The notes beneath the pieces are model-generated. The model did not search any database. It saw nothing but the letters and a program-made list of their open reading frames with translations, and had not been told where the DNA came from. Shown here piece by piece: positions 1-5,159 of a stretch of 6,394 nucleotides of DNA. Made by a program: the position numbers and the translations under genes. This DNA is from Chloroflexota bacterium (GTDB lineage Bacteria; Chloroflexota; Dormibacteria; Dormibacterales; Dormibacteraceae): positions 1 through 6,394 of the forward strand of contig VBGV01000128.1 of the NCBI GenBank assembly GCA_005880755.1, read 5' to 3'. Positions within the stretch are counted from its first letter, which is position 1, and each line of letters opens with the position of its first letter.

Positions 1-1135
1 CCTCGTCGCCGTGAGTCATCAGGCCGCGCACCAGCGTCGGCGACACACCGAGCACCGTCGCTTTGTGGTGGTCGACCATACGCCACAGCCGGTCGGCCGA
101 GGGATAGTCCGGCGTGCCTTCGTACAGGACCATCGTCGCGCCGAGCACGAGGGTGCCGAAGATGAGCCAGGGGCCCATCATCCAGCCGATGTCCGTGTAC
201 CAGAACACGACGTCGTCAGGGCCGATGTCGAAGCAGTGCGCCATGTCCTGCGCCGTCTTCACCGGAAAGCCGCCGTGCACGTGCAGAGTGCCCTTAGGTT
301 TGCCGGTCGTGCCCGACGTGTAGATGATCATCAGCGGATCCTCGGGGTCGAGCTCCTGCGTGGGCGCATGATCGGGCTCGTCTTCGAGCAGCACCTCCCA
401 CACCTGGTCGCGGCCATGCGTCCATGGGATCTCGCGGACCACGCGCCGGTGGACGATGACCTTCTTCACCGTCGGGCAGCTGACCAGGGCGCGGTCGGCC
501 GTCTCCTTCATCGCCACCACCTGGCCCCGGCGGTAGAAACCGTCGGCGCAGATCAGGACTTTGGCCTCGCCGTCCCGCAAGCGAGTTGCGATGGCCTCGG
601 GACCGTATCCCGAAAACAGCGGGATGATGACCGCGCCGATCTTCGCCGCGGCGAGCACGGACACGGCGACCTCGGGGCACATGGGCATGAAGATCCCAAT
701 CCTGTCGCCCTGCCTGACACCGAGCTTGCGCAGCGCGCCCGCGAGCCGCGAGACCTGGCGATCGAGCTCGCTGTAGCTCACCGTGCGCACGTCGCCAGGC
801 TCGCCCTCCCAGATGATCGCGGTCTTGTCGCCGAACGCGCCGTCCCGGTGGCGGTCGAGGCAGCTCTGGACGATGTTCATGCGCGCGCCGACCCACCATT
901 TCGCCCAAGGCTTCCCCTGCGAGAGATCGACGACCTTGTCGTACTCGCGGTAGAAAGCGATGTCGATGTCCTTGACGGCGGCGTCCCAGAACCACTCGAT
1001 GTCGTCGTCCGCCCGCCTCAACAGCTCGTCGAACGTCTCGATGCCGTGACGGTCCATGAACCGCTTGAGGCGGCTTCGCTCGATCACTTCCGGGCTCGGT
1101 TCCCAGATCACGTCGCCGATGACCACAGGCTGCAC
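1..1135 (-). CDS. Acetyl-CoA synthetase-like AMP-forming acyl-CoA ligase (3' end cut by window)
   Basis: Adenylates a short-chain carboxylate, probably acetate or propionate, and transfers it to CoA in the cytoplasm. Reading the minus strand from GTG at 1135 gives 378 uninterrupted codons that leave the window. Seen: an Acs-type N-terminal part with KPWAKWW (75-81) and the LDRH region (93-96), the AMP/ATP-binding P-loop YTSGTTGKPKG (272-282), and the Acs-like segment WYTDIGWMMGPW (312-323). About 650 residues are usual, so roughly the last 270 are missing, including the WWQTETGG-type region that sets acyl chain length and the C-terminal catalytic lysine. Substrate is therefore open. GTG 1135 was chosen because Acs-like sequence begins soon after it and no ATG or GTG is seen just upstream; GTG 1126 is an alternative. 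No Shine-Dalgarno is visible. A long plus-strand frame over the same bases is its antisense shadow. Confidence 0.9.
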   Translation of the reverse strand, partial: MQPVVIGDVIWEPSPEVIERSRLKRFMDRHGIETFDELLRRADDDIEWFWDAAVKDIDIAFYREYDKVVDLSQGKPWAKWWVGARMNIVQSCLDRHRDGAFGDKTAIIWEGEPGDVRTVSYSELDRQVSRLAGALRKLGVRQGDRIGIFMPMCPEVAVSVLAAAKIGAVIIPLFSGYGPEAIATRLRDGEAKVLICADGFYRRGQVVAMKETADRALVSCPTVKKVIVHRRVVREIPWTHGRDQVWEVLLEDEPDHAPTQELDPEDPLMIIYTSGTTGKPKGTLHVHGGFPVKTAQDMAHCFDIGPDDVVFWYTDIGWMMGPWLIFGTLVLGATMVLYEGTPDYPSADRLWRMVDHHKATVLGVSPTLVRGLMTHGDE

Positions 1136-1155
1136 TAAGTTGTAATTGTCACCAG
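1136..1155. promoter_or_regulatory. 20-bp AT-rich divergent intergenic region, probable back-to-back leaderless promoters
   Basis: Only these 20 bp separate the start codons of the acyl-CoA ligase (minus) and the 76-aa gene (plus), and they are clearly AT-richer than the flanks. On the plus strand TAATTG (1143-1148) lies 7 nt before the ATG. On the minus strand GACAAT (1150-1145) lies 9 nt before the GTG. There is no Shine-Dalgarno on either side. Inference: the -10 elements overlap and both mRNAs start at or near the start codon; the -35 regions would lie inside the opposite gene. Confidence 0.45.
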
Positions 1156-1386
1156 ATGACCGTGCGCGAGCTGCCTGACGACTTCGCCGAGAGCCTGAGC
1201 AAGGTCCTGGAACCGACGCACCACGAGGCCGCGGCGGAGATCATCGAGGCGGCGACGATGCTCGACGACGTCGGGCTCCGCCGGTTCCTCCACCTGTTCG
1301 CCGCCCGCGTCCGCGCGTCCGACGCACCGATCAGGTCCGAAGAGCTGCGAAAGTTCCTCCAGCAAGCCGCCCGCGCCCGACGCTGA
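1156..1386 (+). CDS. Small hypothetical helical protein, 76 aa
   Basis: Not recognised. The ATG lies 20 bp from the divergent acyl-CoA ligase start and the frame ends at TGA 1384-1386. The product looks mostly helical: an acidic first half (DDFAES, EAAAEIIEAA), a hydrophobic LRRFLHLFAARV stretch (about 41-52) and a basic end (QQAARARR). There is no signal peptide, membrane segment or Cys/His metal motif, so a small cytosolic protein is likely. Its last 56 bp overlap the 3' end of the convergent 201-aa gene. Amphipathic heptad-like spacing and placement at a divergent promoter make it credible, but a chance frame in GC-rich DNA cannot be excluded. Confidence 0.55.
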   Translation: MTVRELPDDFAESLSKVLEPTHHEAAAEIIEAATMLDDVGLRRFLHLFAARVRASDAPIRSEELRKFLQQAARARR

Positions 1387-1936
1387 GCCGTTCCTTGATC
1401 CGCTCGGCGTCCTGGAGCAGCAGCCAGTAGTTGTTCCACGCGGCCTGGGCGACGGCCAGCGCGAGCTGCGGCTTCGTTCGCACGCGGGCCGCCCGCACCG
1501 CGTGCTGCTGGGCATAGCACCACCGGTCCCACGCGCGTTCCACCGTCGACTCAACGAGGTCGATCCAGTCGTCGTCCTGGCCGCTGGCGGTCGGGGGAGG
1601 CAGGGCGAGTACCTTCCATTTCCGGTCTTCGCGAATCAACGTGATCACCGGCTGACCGGTGGGCCGACCGATATGCCGGGTCGGCCGGGGATTCCTGGGA
1701 TTCGCGGCCATCAATCTCTGCTGCACAGCGAAGACAAGGTCGTGCGCGGCGTCCAGCGTCGCCGGTGGCAGTGGCGGATTTCTCCTGCCGAGCCGGATCT
1801 GCATGGCGCGGATGGCTTCGCGCAGTCGCGGGGACGCCTCGCTCTGGTCGTTGAGGCGAAGCATCTCGACGTCTTCGAGCAGGACATCGGATTCCGCAAG
1901 GAGAAGCCTGCGACGCAACTCGGCGGGAGCGGCCAT
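1331..1936 (-). CDS. Hypothetical protein, 201 aa, no recognised family
   Basis: Not recognised. Of the competing frames here this one has the most protein-like composition. Seen: an N-terminal helical part (1-50, Leu/Glu/Arg-rich), a Pro-rich linker (about 53-59), another helix (60-78), a basic Pro/Arg stretch (79-95), a short beta-like segment PVITLIREDRKWKVLALP (96-113), an acidic DDDW (121-124), and a Trp-rich helical C-terminus containing AWDRWC and AWNNYW. There is no signal peptide or membrane span. An in-frame TTG at 1972 would add 12 residues, but that TTG is part of a TTGACA -35-like box, so ATG 1936 is preferred. The last 18 or so codons overlap the convergent 76-aa gene and have low-complexity Gly/Arg/Ala content, as if the end had run on into antisense sequence. 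It lies 51 nt downstream of the amidohydrolase stop. Confidence 0.7.
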   Translation of the reverse strand: MAAPAELRRRLLLAESDVLLEDVEMLRLNDQSEASPRLREAIRAMQIRLGRRNPPLPPATLDAAHDLVFAVQQRLMAANPRNPRPTRHIGRPTGQPVITLIREDRKWKVLALPPPTASGQDDDWIDLVESTVERAWDRWCYAQQHAVRAARVRTKPQLALAVAQAAWNNYWLLLQDAERIKERLSVGRGRLAGGTFAALRT

Positions 1937-1942
1937 CCCTGC

Positions 1943-1972
1943 ACGATCTCGCGGGCCGCCCCACCATGTCAA
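1943..1972 (-). promoter_or_regulatory. Probable sigma-70-type promoter for the 201-aa gene
   Basis: On the minus strand a perfect TTGACA (1972-1967) is followed after 18 nt by GATCGT (1948-1943), which keeps the A2 and T6 of the -10 consensus. The ATG follows after 6 nt, so the transcript would be leaderless or nearly so. The -35 is strong and the -10 is weak. This box is also the reason for rejecting the upstream TTG start. Confidence 0.5.
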
Positions 1973-1974
1973 GT

Positions 1975-1992
1975 CCTGATTTACAAGTCAGG
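1975..1992. repeat. Imperfect 8-2-8 dyad upstream of the 201-aa gene
   Basis: CCTGATTT and AAGTCAGG flank a 2-bp centre and match at 7 of 8 positions; the outer five bases are perfect. The dyad overlaps the amidohydrolase stop codon and ends 2 bp before the TTGACA box of the next gene. It could be a regulator-binding site. As RNA only a 5-bp stem with an 8-nt loop forms, with no U-tract, so it is not a convincing terminator. Confidence 0.3.
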
Positions 1993-2830
1993 CAATCCCG
2001 AGTAGCCGCTTGCCGTTGCCGATCAGCACCTTCTGGAGGACCGGCGCGGGGATGTCCAGGCCCTGCAGCTCGTCGAGGCACCGCTGGGGCTGGATGAAGG
2101 GATAGTCGCTGCCGAACACGAACTGGTCTTGCAGCCGACCCTTCATGTCGCGCATGACCTCAGTTGGGATGTAGCGCGGCGCCCAACCTGAGATGTCGAT
2201 GTAGATGTTGGTCTTGTGCAGGGCCATCGCGAGGAGCTCGAGGTGCCATGGATAGCCGAAATGCGCGGCGATGATCTTGAGGTCGGGGAACGCCGCGGCG
2301 GGGGCGTCGAGCCAGATGGGCCGCGCAAAGTCGATTCGGATGCCCTGCCCGCCGGGCTGACCGGCTCCGATGCCGCTCGTCCCCGTGTGGAACAGCACGA
2401 TCAGTCCGAGCTCCTGGCATTTCTCGTACAGGGGCCAGTGCTGCTCCTCGTTGGGCGCGAAAGCCTGGAGCGAGGGATGCAGCTTCACGCCCTTCAATCC
2501 AAGTTCTGCGATCCGATCCAGCTCAGACACCGCGCGGTCGCCCTTCAACGGATCGACGCTGCCGAAGCCGATGAAGGTCTTCGGGTAGGCGCGGCACGCC
2601 TCGGCGACCAGGTCATTGGGTACGCGGGGCCTGCCCGTAGCGGTCTCCGCGTCCCACGCGAGAAGCACGGCCACGATGTCGAGCCCGTCATATTCCTGCG
2701 CCAGCTCGTCGATCGTCTTCCGGGCCACCTTCGAGCGGAAGTACGACTCCGCGGCCTCCACATAGCCCTTCATCGAGATGTCGAGCCAGTCGGGTGTCGG
2801 CAGGTGGACGTGAAAGTCGATTGCCTTCAC
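1988..2830 (-). CDS. Metal-dependent amidohydrolase (Amidohydro_2, TIM-barrel), 280 aa
   Basis: A predicted cytosolic metal-dependent hydrolase or decarboxylase of the COG2159/ACMSD-like branch of the amidohydrolase superfamily; substrate unknown. Seen, numbered from GTG 2830: the metal-binding HxH in AIDFHVH (H7, H9), KGVKLHP (113-119), the strand-end His in LFHTG (H148), AAHFG (H190), and the C-terminal Asp in FGSDYP (D242). These are the family's full set of barrel ligands, so the enzyme is probably active. Length is normal for the family. GTG 2839 would add three residues; GTG 2830 is preferred because the product then starts directly at the first beta strand, and GATAAG (2844-2839) lies 8 nt upstream. 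No Shine-Dalgarno is seen. It is divergent from mobA across 17 bp. Aromatic-acid or related catabolism is typical of relatives, but nothing here fixes the role. Confidence 0.88.
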   Translation of the reverse strand: MKAIDFHVHLPTPDWLDISMKGYVEAAESYFRSKVARKTIDELAQEYDGLDIVAVLLAWDAETATGRPRVPNDLVAEACRAYPKTFIGFGSVDPLKGDRAVSELDRIAELGLKGVKLHPSLQAFAPNEEQHWPLYEKCQELGLIVLFHTGTSGIGAGQPGGQGIRIDFARPIWLDAPAAAFPDLKIIAAHFGYPWHLELLAMALHKTNIYIDISGWAPRYIPTEVMRDMKGRLQDQFVFGSDYPFIQPQRCLDELQGLDIPAPVLQKVLIGNGKRLLGIA

Positions 2831-2847
2831 AGGGGACACTTATCGTG
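2831..2847. promoter_or_regulatory. 17-bp divergent spacer with overlapping promoter elements (amidohydrolase / mobA)
   Basis: The spacer lies between GTG 2830 (minus) and ATG 2848 (plus). On the minus strand GATAAG (2844-2839) sits 8 nt before the GTG. On the plus strand GACACT (2835-2840) sits 7 nt before the ATG. AGGGGA (2831-2836) could instead act as a Shine-Dalgarno for an in-frame mobA GTG at 2845, spacing 8 nt, so the plus side is ambiguous. Confidence 0.4.
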
Positions 2848-3423
2848 ATGGAAGCCACGCTGCTCGTGCTCGCGGGCGGGGACAGCCGGCGTATGGGCCG
2901 GCCCAAGCCGTGGATCGAGGTGGGGGAGACCGTGCTCCTGCGCTACGTGGTGGAACGGCTCGCTCCAGCGTTCTCGGAGGTGGTGGTCTCTTTCGGCGAG
3001 CCGGAACAGATGGAGCAGCTGGTGCCGTACCGCGTGGTCTTCGACCGTAAGCGGGCGGCGGGACCGCTTGCCGGTCTCGAGGCGGGCCTGCTGGCAGCGC
3101 GCCATGAGGTGCTGTTCGCCGTCGCCTGCGATATGCCCTACGTCACATCGTCGGTAGCGGAGGTTGCGGTTGCCGCCGCGCGCAGCTGCGACGCGGCCAT
3201 CCCTCGGCACGACGGATTGTTCGAGCCTGTCTGCGGCGCCTATCGCAAAACGGCGCTGCCGACGATCGTGGGCGCGCTCGACGCCGGCAACTACGTGGCG
3301 CACGAGGTGGTCGAGTCCATGGACGTGACGTGGTTGGAAGGCCTCGATCCGGCGCAGTTCGAAAACCTGAACACTCCCGCCGACCTCGAGCGGTTCCGTG
3401 TCGCTCTTTCGGCGCAGCGATAA
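2848..3423 (+). CDS. mobA: Molybdenum cofactor guanylyltransferase
   Basis: Transfers GMP from GTP to molybdopterin cofactor, giving the bis-MGD form used by DMSO-reductase-family enzymes such as formate dehydrogenases and nitrate reductases; cytosolic. The 191 residues match the family's usual length. Seen: the nucleotide-binding loop LAGGDSRRMGRPK (8-20) with its conserved lysine K20, GPLAGL (72-77), the Mg-binding ACDMPY (D95), EPVCGAY (126-132) and the C-terminal NLNTPAD (173-179). ATG 2848 is preferred over ATG 2794, which lies inside the divergent amidohydrolase and would add 18 residues before the first beta strand. GTG 2845 directly before it is an alternative. No other cofactor gene is visible. 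It is the first gene of the plus-strand cluster, 14 nt before etfB. A related NTP-transferase such as MocA is possible, but NLNTPAD and the length favour MobA. Confidence 0.87.
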   Translation: MEATLLVLAGGDSRRMGRPKPWIEVGETVLLRYVVERLAPAFSEVVVSFGEPEQMEQLVPYRVVFDRKRAAGPLAGLEAGLLAARHEVLFAVACDMPYVTSSVAEVAVAAARSCDAAIPRHDGLFEPVCGAYRKTALPTIVGALDAGNYVAHEVVESMDVTWLEGLDPAQFENLNTPADLERFRVALSAQR

Positions 3424-3424
3424 T
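3419..3424 (+). promoter_or_regulatory. Possible -10 element for etfB overlapping the mobA stop codon
   Basis: GATAAT matches the -10 consensus at five of six positions and contains the mobA stop TAA (3421-3423). It ends 13 nt before the etfB TTG start, so a transcript would carry a leader of only about 5-7 nt. No clear -35 box is seen. It may add to readthrough from mobA. Confidence 0.35.
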
Positions 3425-3437
3425 TGACCGACACGCC

Positions 3438-4196
3438 TTGAAGATCGTCGTCACGGTAAAGCAAGTCCCAGATCCCAACTCGAACCTCACCCTCGAGGCG
3501 GACAGCACCATTTCCCGCGAGAAGGAGGTCGTCCTCGATCCGGGCGACGAGTGCGGCATCGAAGAAGGCCTCCAGCTGAAGGAGGCGCACGGAGGCGAGG
3601 TGATCCTCGTCTCGATGGGTCCGGACCGCGCCAAGGACGCGATCCGCAAGGGCCTTTCGATGGGAGCCGACCGCGGCGTGCTCATCTCCGACGCCTCCCT
3701 CGCCGGGGCAGACGCGCTCCTCACCGCCCGCGTGCTCGCGGCGGCGATCAAGCAGGAGGAGCCCGACCTGGTGATCTGCGCCACCGAGTCGTATGACGGC
3801 AGCACCGGCATGGTGCCGCCGATGCTCGCGGAGCTGCTCGGCTTCCCGCAGCTGACGTTCGCCAAGAAGGTTGAGGTCGATGGTTCGACCGTGAAGGTGC
3901 ACCGTCAGACTGCCGATGGTTACCAGATCGTCGAGGCGTCGACGCCCGCGCTAATCACCGTCACCGCTGCGATCGCCGAGCCGCGCTATGCGTCGCTGAA
4001 AGGCATCATGGCGGCGCGGTCCAAGGAGATCAAACAGGTCGCCGCAAGCGAGCTAGGCGTGGAGAAGGGACAGCCCGCGGAGACGATCGAGGGCGTGGTC
4101 GAGGCTGAGGCTCGCAAGGCGGGCGAAGTGATCGAAGACGACGGCTCCGCGGTCGAGAAGATCGTCCAGGTCCTCGCCGCTGCGAAGGTCCTCTAG
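3438..4196 (+). CDS. etfB: Electron transfer flavoprotein beta subunit
   Basis: Forms the cytosolic ETF heterodimer with EtfA. It binds AMP and helps receive electrons from acyl-CoA and related dehydrogenases, passing them to ETF-quinone oxidoreductase. The 252 residues are normal for the family. Seen: the N-terminal strand KIVVTVKQVPDP (2-13), the nucleotide-binding-fold segment with GPDRAKDAIRKGLSMGADR (about 60-78), TESYDGSTGMVPPMLAELLG, the VHRQTADGYQIVEASTPALI region corresponding to the ETF-beta signature, and the recognition-loop-like EPRYASLKGIMAARSKEIK. The start is TTG 3438, because ETF-beta homology begins exactly there. The in-frame ATG at 3330 lies inside mobA and would add 36 non-homologous residues. 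No Shine-Dalgarno is seen. The stop TAG touches the etfA ATG, so translation is probably coupled. Confidence 0.95.
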   Translation: MKIVVTVKQVPDPNSNLTLEADSTISREKEVVLDPGDECGIEEGLQLKEAHGGEVILVSMGPDRAKDAIRKGLSMGADRGVLISDASLAGADALLTARVLAAAIKQEEPDLVICATESYDGSTGMVPPMLAELLGFPQLTFAKKVEVDGSTVKVHRQTADGYQIVEASTPALITVTAAIAEPRYASLKGIMAARSKEIKQVAASELGVEKGQPAETIEGVVEAEARKAGEVIEDDGSAVEKIVQVLAAAKVL

Positions 4197-5159
4197 ATGC
4201 CCAGCATCCTTGTCTACGCGGAGCTCAGCGAAGGCAAGGTCGCGACGACATCCCTCGAGCTGATGACGAAGGCGCGCGACCTGGGCGACGTTTATGCGGT
4301 GGCGCTCGGAGCCGGCGCCAAGACCGCAGCGACGACGCTGGGTAAGCACGGCGCGAAAGTCGTCCATGTCAGCGAGGACAGCGCTTTTGACGACTACGTG
4401 GCCGAACCGGCCACGGACGCGCTCGCGTCGCTGTATGAGAAGGAGAAGCCGGACCTCATCCTGTTCGCATTCACGCCGGACTCGCGTGAGGTGGCGGGCC
4501 GCCTGGCGGCGCGGCTCGGCGCGGGTCTCATCTCCAACGCCGGCGATGTGGTCGCCAAGGACGGCGGGTTCGTGGCCAAGGTGCCGTACTTCGGCGGGGC
4601 CAAGGTCGCCTCGATGAAGGCCAACGGCAAGCCCGCGATCGTGCTGATCCGCCCCAAGTCATTCGAGGCCTCCGCGAAGGGAGGCACGGCCGAGGTGAAG
4701 CAGCTCGACGTCAAAGTTGGCGACGGTTCCAAGCGCGCGCACATCGCCGAGCGCGTGGTCGAAGCCTCGGAGAAGGTCAAGCTCGAGGAGGCGCGGGTCG
4801 TGATCAGCGGCGGCCGTGGCATGGGCGGCCCGCAGAATTTCCCGCTCCTGGAAGAGCTGGCGAATGCGCTCGGAGGTGCTGTCGGTGCAAGCCGGGCGGT
4901 CGTCGACGCCGGTTGGGTGCCGTACTCGATGCAGGTGGGGCAGACGGGGAAGTCGGTGCGGCCAGGTGTCTACATCGCGGTCGGCATCTCGGGCGCGATG
5001 CAGCACACGGTCGGGATGAAGACGTCGAAGATCATCATCGCGATCAACAAGGACGCCGAGGCGCCAATCATGAAGATGGCCGACCTCGGGGTCGTCGGTG
5101 ACGCGCTGAAGATCGTGCCCGCGCTGACCGCCGCGGTCAAAGCCAAGAAGAACGGATAG
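4197..5159 (+). CDS. etfA: Electron transfer flavoprotein alpha subunit
   Basis: The FAD-carrying partner of EtfB; 320 aa, full length. Seen: the N-terminal domain starting ILVYAEL (4-10), the middle fold with TPDSREVAGRLAARLGAG (93-110), and the C-terminal FAD domain: VVISGGRGMGG (201-211), GASRAVVDAGW (230-240), VGQTGKSVRP (247-256), the ETF-alpha signature VGISGAMQHTVGM (262-274), AINKD (282-286) and ADLGVVGD (295-302). Key FAD-binding groups are therefore intact. The ATG follows the etfB stop with no gap, so the subunits are likely made in equal amounts by coupled translation. There are no Cys-rich ferredoxin domains and no membrane parts. The last codons probably contain the start of the next gene in another frame. 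Confidence 0.96.
   Translation: MPSILVYAELSEGKVATTSLELMTKARDLGDVYAVALGAGAKTAATTLGKHGAKVVHVSEDSAFDDYVAEPATDALASLYEKEKPDLILFAFTPDSREVAGRLAARLGAGLISNAGDVVAKDGGFVAKVPYFGGAKVASMKANGKPAIVLIRPKSFEASAKGGTAEVKQLDVKVGDGSKRAHIAERVVEASEKVKLEEARVVISGGRGMGGPQNFPLLEELANALGGAVGASRAVVDAGWVPYSMQVGQTGKSVRPGVYIAVGISGAMQHTVGMKTSKIIIAINKDAEAPIMKMADLGVVGDALKIVPALTAAVKAKKNG

Noticed and set aside
11..1138. 375-codon open frame on the plus strand
   Set aside because: It is antisense to the acyl-CoA ligase, whose P-loop and other motifs are plain on the minus strand; its Arg/His/Asp-rich product is typical of a GC-rich shadow frame.
1975..1992. Rho-independent terminator after the amidohydrolase gene
   Set aside because: The perfect stem is only 5 bp and no U-tract follows.
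1502..2081. Alternative frames on both strands over the 201-aa gene (1502-2005 plus, 1551-2081 minus, 1659-1979 plus)
   Set aside because: Their products are Arg/Ser/Pro-rich without protein-like patterning; the frame from 1936 has the best composition and a promoter.
3330..3437. Upstream ATG for etfB inside mobA
   Set aside because: It would add 36 Arg/Pro-rich residues unlike ETF-beta; family similarity starts at TTG 3438.
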